Positions 1-12,600 of a stretch of 64,000 nucleotides of DNA are shown in pieces. The stretch is from Seriola aureovittata. Lineage: Eukaryota > Chordata > Actinopteri > Carangiformes > Carangidae. The translations under genes and the position numbers were made by a program. Numbering within the stretch: position 1 is the first letter of the stretch; each line of letters starts with the position of its first letter. The DNA is taken from the NCBI RefSeq assembly GCF_021018895.1, contig NC_079378.1, forward strand, positions 14,459,660 to 14,523,659, in the 5' to 3' direction. Below the pieces are notes generated by a model, which was not told the DNA's origin, searched no databases, and saw only the letters and a program-made list of their open reading frames with translations.

Positions 1-683
1 AAACTGCAACTCACGGTACATAGCCTGTATTCTGCTCATTGTCCGAATAGAATATTCAGTACTGTATCAAACTGTGCTTAAAGAATATATCAGAGGGGTA
101 AGTGGTATGATGATGATTGTGAAATGTATACAGTGAATCTGCTTATTAAGAGGAATCTCAATTTTTTAACAGTCAAAAGAGCATAGAGGAGAACAGTTGA
201 TATGACAATATGATTAACTTGTAAGGAGTCTGAGGCTACAATTTCATGAACAATCGATATTAATTTCACATACAGTATTTCTGTAAAAATGAAATCCATA
301 ATTAAAATGAAAATAATTGGCTTGAAACAAACAACCGGTTTTCAGTGCATTGTAGATGACCATATCATCATGTCTATTTTTTTTCTCCATGTAGTGCCTT
401 AAAATAATTTGTCTCAGCCTTGAACCATTTTTTTGTGATCATTTACATTTATGTTTCATTTGCTCATTGAAAAATATAAACACACAGTTCTTTTCTGTAA
501 ATTATTCTTCCACACAGCATGTTCAGCATCAATCCAAAAAAAAGTGTCAAATATAAACTATACATATATAAATTCATAATAGTGTCACATTAGTTTGTAT
601 GATGTTAAAACAGACTTATCTGACCTGGTTAGGCCATTTTGGTCTGTATTAAAGCTCCAAATTAATTTCATAGCACTTTATGG
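1..683. other. Intergenic, no gene seen
   Basis: AT-rich sequence upstream of pimreg. No coding exon, RNA gene or recognisable repeat was found on either strand. The short open frames here show no family resemblance. Confidence 0.6.
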
Positions 684-863
684 TGACGTACACGTGGAGA
701 CGTAACGTATTACGTCATTGAGGATGCTTTGCGTGAAGGGCGTGGGGATGAATGTGTGTTGTGTGTGCGTTCCGCGGTCCACCGCCAAATTCAAACAGAG
801 AAAGAAAGAAACAGAAGCAGCAGGCAACTGAAGTACACAGGACACACGACTCACAGCTTTCAG
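684..863 (+). promoter_or_regulatory. pimreg: pimreg promoter and non-coding first exon
   Basis: A run of ACGT-containing sites (TGACGTA at 684-690, TTACGTCA at 710-717) resembles CRE/ATF elements. CCGCCAAA at 782-789 is an E2F-type site on the minus strand, and it is followed directly by TTCAAA at 790-795, which fits the loose CHR consensus TTYRAA. A splice donor (CAG|GTAACC) ends a non-coding exon at 863, and the next exon begins at 1785 just before the ATG. An E2F-like plus CHR-like pair suits a G2/M gene. The transcription start itself is not visible. Confidence 0.55.
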
Positions 864-1546
864 GTAACCTAGCGGTACAGGAGACGGTTGGAAGCTGTTT
901 TTCTTTTGTGTGTTCTCTTAAATCAGGTATTTAACGAATATTTATTTTAGCTTTAACATTAACGAGCTAACGCTGTTAGAGCAGATAAGCTAACATCTTC
1001 TCAGGCAGAACAGCTCTTTTTGTCAATGAGTGATAATCACAGGCCTGTTATTGATAATGTAAAAAAAAATCATCAACGTTGCCATTTGTGGCCTAAGTGT
1101 TAACGTTAAATCACTGTTATTTTTCTCCTCTGGTAGCGTTTTGGATGAAGCCATCCTTGGTTAAGTTAGAAAGGGCAGTGCAGTCTTCCCTGCAAGAGAT
1201 CCTTACCAAACAAAAGCCTCGGCCTTTTGCTAACAATTGACTGCTCCTTGATTATATGGATTGTTAAGGGTCATTTGCTCCTTCATTTTTCATTGTATTT
1301 CTTCAGTAACTGAATGCTGTGGAGTAAATTCTTAAGATAAGATAAACTTACATTACTATAATTGTAAAGAGATTGTTTTGCTTGTTTGTCTCCATCGTAA
1401 TACATGGATATTTCTTTCTTATTTACTTCTGTACTACTTAGTGTGACGTGTTGCATAACTTACTTTCTTCAAGTTTTATACACTTTCACAAACTTAAATA
1501 ACTAGAAAGAAACATCATGGGCAAAAGTTTACTTTTTTACAGCTGC

Positions 1547-1735
1547 AACTAACAATAATTGTCATCACTGATGATCTCTAGTTTCATAAAATGCTGGAAA
1601 TTAATTTTTTTCTGATCATGATTTCCAAATGACTGAATTATTGTAATTGCTGTAACTACTACTAAGTAAACTGGGAAATCAATGTATTGTTTCAGCACTA
1701 TTTTTATTTTCCTAAAATATTTATAAACCACTTGA
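1547..1735. repeat. Fragment of 'agctgcaactaac' MITE-like repeat
   Basis: The sequence starting 'agctgcaactaac' inside pimreg intron 1 resembles the end of a short inverted-repeat element that is common in fish genomes. Related copies lie near 5.6 kb and 26.3-26.8 kb. It is degraded and its right boundary is unclear. Confidence 0.35.
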
Positions 1736-1794
1736 AATATAATTATTGTAAAACATATTCTGCTGTTTTGTTATCTTATTTCAGTCTAGTCAGC

Positions 1795-4494
1795 ATGGCA
1801 TCTTCAATGATGGATGGAGTTGGGAAAGCTGTGGTGGGAGTCTGGCGGGCACACACAGTCCTGGATGAGTCTGACGGGGCAGAGAGCTCCCCTGAAGCCC
1901 CAGACCGTTTCCGCAAGCTCCGCTCCTCGTCTTCACTTAACTCTCTGCGAATGTCTTTGCGCAAGCGGCTCCCTCTACGTTCTGTCCAGACCAACTCCCT
2001 CCCTGAAAATCCAACTTGGGAAACCCTGAAGGAGCAACCAAAACCCAGCACGGTCCGCAAACTTACTCGCAATGCTCGGAACTCCATCAGCGGAGTGTGC
2101 CAGGTAGATTGATTGGCATGGTTTTAAGTTGGCTGGATTTGGAGGTGCTGGTCAATGCCAAAGAGATTTTGTGTGTGAAAATTCATGGGAGTGAAGTGTC
2201 TATCTTTCTTTAAATTTTTGATGCTATCAACACCAACAACAGCTATTAGTCATTTGTCCCCATCTCTTAATCATCTTTTCTTCTTCTTTCTCTTTCACCC
2301 AGAGGCTGCAGAGGACCAGACAGTTTTCACGTGAGGAGTGTTTGGTAGCCACCCCAGGACGGACATGTGATGGGGAAGACGCTGGTGCATCAACTTCTCA
2401 TACCCCAAAGCGTACGCCTGGTCGAGCTGCAACACCGAGACGCACCCCCAGATCAGCAGCCAAACCTGGGCATACTCCAGGCTCTAGAGGAAGAAGAACT
2501 CCTGAGGCTGGTGTACGGGGGGTGAAAACAAGAGGAGGCAGGAGACAGCTGGTCCGCATGGCTGCATTACGAAGTCCCTTTGCCTCACCCAACACACAGA
2601 ACCAGAGGATGTGAGTCTTTTATTATTTACCAGCTGCAACTTGCATTCATCCATTATACAGATTCAGATTTTATTCCTTGTTTGTTGGTTTCATTTCGGA
2701 TTATTTTGAGTGTTTTCCTCTACTGTAACAGAAAGTTTGACCGAGATTTGGAGTCTGTGTCCAGTGGACTCAAGAGGCTCAAATATCTGTCCAAGGCCTT
2801 TGATGACATAATTGGCAGAGACGACAGGTAAATCATCTTTATTTTGAGTTAAATGTGTTTATAACAAGGCATGTGGTAAATTGAAATATCACTGTTCTTT
2901 AATTTTACTAATAATCATAAGTGTTTGTATTAGTTTTTGTAGTTGTAGGTAATACATGGTAGGTTAAAGGCAGTTTAGATACTACAGCTATTTCTGTATG
3001 TATGTGTTGTCTGTATTTGAGGAAACCAGTTGTCCATTTCCTCTTATTTGTACATATTCTGCATAAAGGAGATAGCAGAATCACACGGCCTCCCTCTGCT
3101 TCCTCACCCTCCCACCCAAAGAATCCCTGTCCACAGCACAGCTTGTAGGTCCCCAAACCTCCTTCCCCTCCCCCCACCCACATTCTTCCCGCTTCAGTTT
3201 GAAACTGGGTCTGTGTTTCTGGTATTCGGACAAGGAGGGAGTGAGGGGAGGGGAACAGCAGGAGGAGAGGGAATGGGTGTGGGAACTTGAGCCAGATGAA
3301 ATGACAAAAATGTGCTTGAGAGAGCCTGGAGTATACTTGCATCACTTCCTGTGTTGACTTTCAAAATGTTAGAGCATCCAGAAAGAATTAGATACATTGT
3401 GAAAAGCGGAAAGGCTCATGGACAGTGACCACGTCTGTTTATCAGTGTGAATTATGTGCAGCCAAACGCTTTCCTTGCTGTATGTACAGGTCGTCTTGTG
3501 GGAATTTAAACACAAGTTTGTTTTCCTCTTACAACAGGCAGTTCGACTATTCCCTTATTGTGGAGTAGGGAAGAAGGTAAATTCAAACGTATGCTACTAA
3601 AACCAGATGAGTTATGTAAAAATATGCTCTGAGTATAACTAATATTGTGACATGAAAGCGCATGGCAGAGTTAGCCTGGTGCCTGTATTTCGATGCATGA
3701 GCTGTGTATGAAATTGTTTTAGTTTCTGACCTGTCACAGTGAAAAGCTGCTCTTTTGTGGCTGATGAATAACTGGCGTTATCCAAGTAAAGGATTCTCAT
3801 CTTCTCTATCAGACTCGCACTTCCTTCCTTTACTACTCTTTGCTTTACATATCGGCTCGTTCTCTGTCGCCTTATCGGTTCTTAAATACTTTCTGCTACT
3901 TACCAGTATGTCTACAAGTCTTGGAATAGCCTTAAGAAATTGATATTATGTTATCCAAAGTCCAGGTCATATATAGACTCTGATACTGATAAATGTCACA
4001 TTGTTTCAGAAATTTGGAAACTTGTTTCTAGGTGAAAGAAATGTTGTGCCCTCATACATTAACATTTGCTTTAATCTTGTCATTTTTAAAGATGATCATA
4101 TCAATCAGAAAAAAAGAATTTGTATGGCAACTTGTGATACACAAAATTCAGCTCAAATTCTTTAATAACTTATTTATAACTTTTACATATAACAAGAGGA
4201 GAGAAGTGTACTGATGAATGATTACTTTTGTCCTATTTTCCATTTCTCATTGGTAGTCAAGCAGTTTTAAAAACCAGTCTCCATTATTATCTGTGCATGC
4301 TTTCTGCTGTAACCGTTGTTCTCCCTCTCTGTAGACCCAGTACAGGGGGGCGTTCTGGAGGAGCAATGATGAGAAAGTTGGATCCCAGCGGTAAACTGAG
4401 TCGCTCAAACCTCACACGTCGAGCCACGAACTTCTCGAACACACTTGGAGGTTGGGCCCAAACAGCTGTGAACACTATTAGCAAACCCAACTGA
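1795..4494 (+). CDS. pimreg: PICALM-interacting mitotic regulator (PIMREG/FAM64A)
   Basis: Four coding exons: 1795-2103, 2303-2610, 2732-2827 and 4335-4494. They give 873 nt, 290 aa, and all junctions are in phase. PIMREG is a small nuclear protein of dividing cells that binds PICALM and is tied to the metaphase-anaphase transition. The link to human PIMREG is the basic RLPLR motif in exon 2, the NARNSISGVCQRLQ segment across the first coding junction (human ARSAKSALGAVSQRIQ) and the acidic helix LKRLKYLSKAFDDIIG in exon 3 of the CDS (human LQKLSQELDEAIM). Residues 120-170 hold seven Thr-Pro pairs, four of them full CDK sites (TPxK/R). RxxL motifs near residues 50-60 could be APC/C degrons. 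The last exon, rich in Ser and Arg, extends beyond the human C-terminus. Low-complexity parts make the family call strong but not absolute. Confidence 0.85.
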
Positions 4495-5529
4495 ACTACA
4501 GGCATGTGTGTATGTAAAACACAGGACCTTAGCTATGTTTCACATTTATCATTATTGAGGTATTTACATGTAGTATTGTCATGATATTGGGAGACTGTTA
4601 CGTGGCAGCTTTTTTTTTTTTCTACCTATGCTGTGTGTAATTAGCAGCAGTATGTATATCATGTTTACTTGTCTCAGGTTAGCTAGTTGTGGGTAAAATA
4701 TCCTCATTGTAGCTATCAAAGGGATTTCTGTATTGTGTATGTACCTGTCATAGCTGCTACAACCAAATGTATTAGTTACATTTTCAAAATACTAATATTG
4801 TCGTTTGTATTCACTCTCTCTGCCTAGAAACTTTCTGCTAGTGTCTGAAATCTACTTTAAAAGAAATGCTGCATGAGACCAAAATTGTATCTGCAGAACT
4901 AACACTAAATTTACTGACAGGGGGGAGATGCATTTTCCTCTACTTTATATGTATGCAATGATGTCACTAACATTTGTTATGCCTTTTTTAAATGTCATTT
5001 GATTATGCCAAATTGTAAAGTGTATTTTCTATGAAAGGGGTTTTTTTTTTTTTAAATATAGTATTTGAATGGGATTTGATAGGTCAGCACTTTTGATGGC
5101 CTGTGGATGTTTCATGCACCAATACTGTATACATAAATCATCTGATAATGTGATGGGAAAGATGTAATGGCTCATTACCTGATGATGCTATAAAGCCATA
5201 CCCACCAGGTTATTCGTGTAGTGAATGTCAAGCAAACGGCCTCAAATGAAGCAAAATGTCTCTCTTCTGCCAAAGCGAGACATTGTGTCCAAATGTGAAA
5301 AAAAAACTCCACACAATAAAATGTATAAGCTTCATCAATCCAAAAGTCTTTATTTTTATGATTGCAACACAAGTAATCTGGGCCGTTTGTGACAAAAAAT
5401 AAGAACTTCCTATCCACATAATTGCTGGAGTCACTTACTAAAATCTCTACATGATGAAATAGACATTAGTATTGTTTTACTTTTTAAAAGCACATTAATA
5501 GTTTATAATTTTACACTGCTTACTCCCAG
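4495..5529 (+). other. pimreg: pimreg 3' UTR and following intergenic DNA
   Basis: There is no coding potential. The sequence is AT-rich, with T tracts at about 4610 and 5041. The likely 3' UTR ends near the AATAAA at 5315. I see nothing else. Confidence 0.5.
5315..5320 (+). terminator. pimreg: Polyadenylation signal, pimreg
   Basis: A canonical AATAAA about 820 bases after the stop codon, the first one in the region. It is the probable end of the pimreg transcript. Confidence 0.55.
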
Positions 5530-6318
5530 TCATGGCTGGACTAATCTCTTTGGAGGCCCTGGGGCAATAAATTGTAGGTTTGTCTGCCACTATAGAAGTT
5601 TCATTATTTTCTCTCTGGCACCCAGAAACCAACCAGTTCTCTAGAGCTGAAATGAGTAGTTGATTAATTGATTGATCAATTGACAGAAAATTAATTGTCA
5701 ATATTTCTTACCTTTTTATCATTTCAATAAATGTACATCTTATTTTAATTTAGACAATTAATTTGAAAGTTATTTTAGCAGAAATGCCAAAAATCAACTG
5801 ATACCAGCTTCTTAGCTGTGAATATTTGCTAGTTTCTCAGTTTTCTATGATATTGAACTAAAATATCATGTTTTTCCACTGTCTTCTGACATTTTATAGA
5901 CTAAACAAGTCAATTCTTAGAGAAAATAATCACTGGTTGGTAAAGAAAATAATCGCTGGTTGCACCCTCACAGTTCTCCTGTGAAGGAACAATACTGCTT
6001 TGCCTGTGGTTTTCTGTGTGTTTGTGTTTATTCACATAGACAAAATGAAGCAATTTCATAAAACACCACTTTACAACAAATGACCATTATATAAACTAAA
6101 ATAATTAATGTTTCACACTAGATTTTGATCAACACAGTTTGACAAAACCAGGGCCACAGGATTAAATGAAGGACCTGACATAGTTGACATATGTGCTTCA
6201 GTGGTGCAAATTTCTAACAAATCTGCAACTAAACCAGTTATGTGGACCCAAAAGATATGGAGTGAACCTGGGGCCCTGGGCAGTTTGCCCACTGCCAAGT
6301 TGGTAATCCAGCCTTAGT
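5530..6318. repeat. Putative non-autonomous DNA transposon with nested MITE
   Basis: The left edge reads 'catggctggactaat' and continues with 'ggaggccctggggcaa'. The right edge reads 'ggggccctgggca' and then 'gtaatccagcctta', so the two edges are imperfect inverted repeats of each other. Between them, about 5640-5940 matches the 'agagctgaaatga...' element also seen at 26.3 kb, which suggests one element inserted into another. There is no transposase. The family was not assigned. Confidence 0.4.
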
Positions 6319-6647
6319 CTCAACAATCATCCAGTGATTTAATATATAATCTAACTGAATAATGGGAATGTTACTGCATTGATTTGTATGTAAATGACCT
6401 GGATATCTATAGAAGATGGGATATAGAAAAGGGGTACGAGCCATTAGAACAACAGTGCGCCCCAGTGGTGTGTCATGGTCACTGCAGGCGAAACGCGAGT
6501 CGCTCAGTTTGTCCTTTGTTGTTTCCTATCATCAGCCCCACGCCTCGCTCAAGTGGCCCCTCCTCAGTCTCTCCGGCTTTGTACCCAGAGCTGAACCCAC
6601 GCCGCGGCTACCTTGTCCAGGATCGCTGGGCTGCTAAATATCGGAAA

Positions 6648-9600
6648 ATGGCCCTTCACGTTCCCAAAGCTCCGGGCTTTGCCCAAATGTTGAAGGATGG
6701 TGCCAAGGTGAGGATAAATCAGCGTGTTGGAGTAGTTGGTCAGCTTTGTGTGAATTATTCTGAGCTAGCATGCTAGCTAGCGTTAGCCCCTGAGTTAGCA
6801 CGTTCATTCGCAATCATGTGGGGAGAGTTCTAGAAAGCAGGCAGGCCGCTCGGAGATGCTGGACCCGAGGATGTTAGCATGAACTGAAGGCAGCCTTCTG
6901 CGTCTGCAACAGTCCCCTCAAGCACTTTAACATGTTGAATATGTAAAGCAGTGAAAAGTGACTGTCAAAACAGCAGTCACACCCAGTTAGCGTTAAAAGA
7001 CTGTCAGAAATGAGGCTTTGATTGTCACCTCAGCTCATAGATGATGCTTCCTGTTTTGGGTCATCTTAGGCTTCAACACATCTTACATTTGCCCCTGCAG
7101 ATTGCTTGCCTAGCTTATTATCCACACATATTCATAAGTTATTAAGCAGAATACCAATAACTTTTTCTCAGACTTGGACACTATTGAAATGTAATGTGAG
7201 ATATTATTTTGTTGTATGATGCAGCACTATTCTGGACTTGAGGAGGCAGTCTTTCGTAACATCAGAGCCTGTAAGGAGCTTTCTCAGACCACACGCACCG
7301 CCTATGGTCCAAACGGTAAGCACCCTCCTCCAGCAATATGAAATAGATTTGTATGAAATCTTTGTGTTTTGACCTGATAAAACTTATTTTGGGTCGACGG
7401 CAAAATCAGTGATGGCTAAACTGAAACATTGTCTTACAGGTATGAACAAAATGGTCATCAACCACTTGGAGAAGCTGTTTGTCACCAATGATGCTGCAAC
7501 AATTCTCAGAGAGCTTGAGGTAAGAGAAACTAACATTTTTGTGCCACATACTGCATACTGGAATGATTTATACAAGAGGTAATTTAAATTTTTTTCTTGA
7601 ATGTCTTTTGTTTTATAGGTGCAGCATCCAGCAGCCAAAATGATTGTGATGGCATCCCACATGCAAGAGCAGGAGGTCGGAGACGGTACAAACTTTGTCC
7701 TGGTGTTTGCCGGAGCTCTGCTGGAGCTGGCCGAAGAGCTGCTCAGGATGGGCCTGTCCGTGTCAGAGGTAAATAGATGTAGTCACTGGTCATCTTCATT
7801 CTCTTTGTGCTGTGTAGATTATGTGATGATATAACAGCAAAGACTTGAGTGTTGGTAGTAAATATTAGGATTCAGTCATGCTTTTGTAGCTGGTAGCAAT
7901 CTGCCTAAATGTAAATGTGTCTTTGCACAGGTGATTGAAGGCTATGAGATGGCATGTAGGAAGACTCTGGAGATCCTGCCAGACTGCGTATGTTCCTCAG
8001 CCAAGAACCTCCATGATGTTAAAGAGGCTACATCTCTGATCCGTACAGCAGTCATGAGTAAACAGTATGGCAATGAAGATTTCCTTGCCAGCCTCATTGC
8101 ACAGGCCTGTGGTGAGTCAGCAATTCAGACTAGCTAAACCAAACTGGGACCGTCAGCTCTCAGAGATAATTGTCACTTGACAAAAGTCACTTGATGACAG
8201 TATTAACTTTGTATTTCTTTGACTTTCTTTTCTTTACTGGTTTGTGCTACAGTCTCCATCTTGCCAGAGTCCGGCAATTTCAATGTTGATAGCGTCAGAG
8301 TATGCAAGATTTTGGTAAGCAGCCTCATCCATTGAATATATTTTTCTTTGTGTGTGTTGTTTTCCTCTAAATTAACGTCCCTGGTGTTTTTCAGGGTTGT
8401 GGGGTGACGGCATCCTCCATGCTACATGGCATGGTTTTTAAGAAGGAGGCAGAGGGTGACATCACATCTGTTAAAGATGCAAAGATTGCAATCTTCTCCT
8501 GCCCCTTTGACTGCATGGTGACAGAGACCAAGGTAATGAATACTGTAATGATTAAGTCTCTTTGATTCTTTAAAGAAATCTTACTGACAACAATTAAAAA
8601 TTAATGATTTTTTTTGGCTCTAACTCACTGTATTTCACTATCCATTTTGGTCAGTTTCACATTTGGGCTAAAATGTTGGCCACATGATCTGAATCTGTTT
8701 AACCTCCCCAAAGAGTGGAGACATGAGTGGTATTTTTTCATAAACTTGATTGCGAAATATTATTAAAACATCATACAACCAAGAACTGGTTTGAGCTACT
8801 TTTCAGGGTTTAGACAAAAAAGAGAAGAAAATATGATTTTGGGCTGTTGTGAAATTGCTAATGGTACTCACAGTGGACTTCTCTGTCACATAGGGCACAG
8901 TGCTGATAAACAATGCACAGGAGCTCATGGACTTCAGCAAGGGAGAGGAGGATATGATGGAGGCCCAGGTGAAGGCCATCAAGGAGACTGGTGCCAACGT
9001 GGTGGTTACTGGGGGGAAAGTGGCTGACATGGCGCTACACTATGCCAACAAGTACAAGCTCATGGTGGTGAGGTAAGACCAAGAAGACCTCCGATAATCC
9101 TAGTCAGTGTAAATTACAGAGTCATCAGAGCTAGGGGTTCTGAAGAGTTTTCTCATTAAACATTACACATTTCATCAAAATGATCTTCTACCAAAAGCAC
9201 ATAGTTTGAATTAAATGGTCAGGAGAGGGATGCCAGTGGTGTTGGCAGTGTTGTTGGAAAGTGACCTAAATGTGCACCTCCACCCTATGTTACCTGACTT
9301 CAGGACAAGATGAGAGAGAGATTTCAGTATGCAACATACTTGAAAGTCTTCTTTAGGCTAATGCTACAAAAATGTCTTTTTTCTTGAATGACATAGTATA
9401 ACTTTATACTTTTCATCTGAAGCATGATTCAAGTCTTTACTTGTCTGCCCTAGTTATATAATGTCAAATATTGTCATTATCATGACATCAGACATTTTTT
9501 TTACATCAATCTGTAATTTTATGATTACTGAAAAAAAAAATCCACATAACTGATGACTGTATTATTATTTTAGTGGTATTGTAAAGTCTTTTATCACAGG

Positions 9601-12600
9601 GTACTTCTGAGCCTTAAATTCTCCATTTTCCCTACCAGGCTTAACTCCAAGTGGGACCTCAGGAGGTTATGTAAGACTGTAGGAGCTGTAGCACTGCCCA
9701 GGATGGTGAGTCTAGTTATTTTTCATTCAGGTCCGATCTTTGAACCATAATGAAACTGACCATTATATCATGTATAATTACGCTTTTGTGCTTTCTTAGA
9801 CGGCTCCAACTCCTGAGGAGATGGGTCACTGTGACAGTGTGTACCTGACAGAGGTGGGGGACACTCAGGTGGTGGTCTTCAAACATGGTAAATTACTTTT
9901 TGCTCCAGTCTTGTGAGCCTTCATTTTAAACCTTTTTTTTTTTTCGCTCCAGATATGTTCTTTTAGGCTTAACATGTTGTTTGGTCTTGATTGTTTCAAA
10001 CAGAGAAAGAGGACTGTGCCATCTCAACGGTGGTGGTCAGAGGTTCCACTGACAACCTGTTGGATGACATTGAGAGGGCTGTAGATGATGGAGTCAACAC
10101 CTTCAAGGTTCTGGTCAGGGTAAGTCAGCGCAATCAACCACTGTAGTATCTTTCTAATAACTCTGATAATAAGTCGTAAATATTAAAGTTGTTTGCAGAA
10201 AAGATAAATGTGCTACATTGATAAGTTTCTTTCATTCTCTCAAGGAATATTTGGAGTTGTTTGACTGTTGTGATTTCTTGATACTTTTTTTTTTTTTGTT
10301 ATTTTAACTCAGTAGAACATTGTACAATGTACATACACCTTCCCTCCCCCATCTCTGTTTAGACTAGCACTGTCAGTGCAAATATATGGTCTATACCTTA
10401 AGTGGGTCTGTTAATACAGAGGCAGTCACCTTCCACAGTTACCAGCATGCTGGCCTTGGCTTTGTTTCCTGGGCCATGAACAATTCTAGCATGACTACAT
10501 CTTGAAAGTATTACAAACACTTTCTAGTGTGATTTGTTGATGTTGAAAAGACAAAGTTGATTATTAATTACATTTTTTAATGAGTTTATGCTGAACTCTT
10601 TCATTTACCATTTGTCCTGCACAGCAGCTTCAGTTTGTGTCATTCACTGTCTCTAGGACAAGCGCCTGGTTCCTGGAGCAGGAGCCACTGAGATTGAGCT
10701 GGCCAAACAGATCACCTCATATGGAGAGGTATGCAGATTTAAGTGCATTAGCTGAAACGGACCAGTGCCTCTCCTGTTCTTTGTGCCCTGTATGTCTTTA
10801 GTCTATCACCAGATGATACCTGGCAGTAATATGACCTCTGTTTGTTTGTTTTTTTCACCTCCCTGTAGTCCTGCCCTGGTCTGGAGCAGTATTCCATTAA
10901 AAAGTTTGCTGAGGCTTTCGAGGCGTTGCCACGTGCACTGGCTGAGAACTCTGGTGTGAAGGGGAGCGAGCTCATCTCTAAACTGTACTCTGCACATCAC
11001 GAGGGAAACAAAAACATGGGCTTTGACATTGAGGTGTGTTTGTGAACAGAAGAATACTTGTATGACTTGATTATGATTTATTTAACAGTTATATTGTCTA
11101 GAAAATCCAGCACATATTAGCCCTTCTTATCAATTGAATATAAATTTCAGATTTTCCTTCTTGAAGCCTTAGCTTCAGGTTGATCCCTTCGGAAAAACAA
11201 ACAAATGTTTGAATACAGTATTAATAATAATCACTAACACACAACTAATTTCTCCCTATATACAGCCCAATTGTGAAAGTCACACAAAAGCTCTGTGAAG
11301 ATATTTCCCTATGGTGCTGATTTCGGGGAGAAAAAAAAATTGCGACAACAGTTACATAGTTTATGATGTGTGGACGTGTCTGATTTTGCCACATTACACT
11401 TAGAAAATCCTTAATATAATGCATTTAAAATCAAATCCTGTTACTAAGGTATTTGTTATATGGCAAGGTTAAGTATCCACAGCGGCATGTAACATTCAGA
11501 TATGTAGACGATATTTATGCTTGACTGTACATTTTGTATCTGTTAATATTGACAGCCAATTAGTGGAAAATCAGACCAAGTAGAACATTTCAGACTCTGT
11601 TTTCCTGAATGCAGAGCAACCCATTGGATTTGTTTAAGACTGTTGAAACTGCATGTTTGTGTGTTTTGGATGTGATGACTGATGGCTTTGATGTGATGTT
11701 GTCTTTTAGGGAGAGGGCCCCGCCTTGAAGGACATGCTTGAAGGTGGCATTATGGAGCCTTACCTGGTCAAACACTGGGGCATCAAACTGGCCACCAATG
11801 CTGCCATCACAGTACTTAGAGTTGATCAGGTGTGTACACAAATACTCATGACACACATAATAATCATAACATAATCAAAAGCAGCCACAAGTGTTTCTAT
11901 GGATACTTATTCTTTCCAAGTTATGTGATTATATTCTTAACATTTCACTTTTTGGCTGTCGCTATAACAGAATTTTCACGTGGTTATCTCACAGTTTCAT
12001 CTGGTATCATGTCAAGCCCTTTATTCGTGGTTATGGCAGTGTCACTTGTCATTAACCACTCTACTTAGAGCCTGTTGATAACCAGCTTTGTGAGACAGGT
12101 TTATCCAGGACAGCCAGAGTCAGGCTCGGTGAAACTAGTTAAACCAAAGAGAGCTGGGCTAAGTTGAACTCACTTTGCGATACAGGCCTCCTGGCTTCAA
12201 CATTTGATGATTTCTGTCACATAAATTGTTTATGTTCAGTTTTATTTTTGTGTATGATTTTATATTAAGCTAATGTTCTTTAATTCAGCAGGTGACATGT
12301 TCTTGATTGAATTAATAGCTCCAGGTAGTTAATGTTAGTGTGTGTGTGGACATGTGTACAATCCAGATCATCATGGCTAAGGCTGCAGGGGGACCCAAGG
12401 CTCCCAAGCAGAGAGGCCATTGGGACAAGGACGGTTGGGATGAAGAGCCTGATCATTTTGATACACATCATTAGAGGGCACACACATACACACACCCTCT
12501 GTCAGTAGGTCCTGGAATGTGTGTGTGTTTTTTGACTCAGAAAACTCACACGGATGTGCTCAATCACTCACAGGCCACTGAAAAATGTTTGTTGTTTTGC

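Noticed and set aside
2908..3345. 145-codon minus-strand open frame
   Set aside because: It lies in a pimreg intron over a pyrimidine/purine-skewed stretch. It shows no domain, has low-complexity composition and has an equally open opposite strand.
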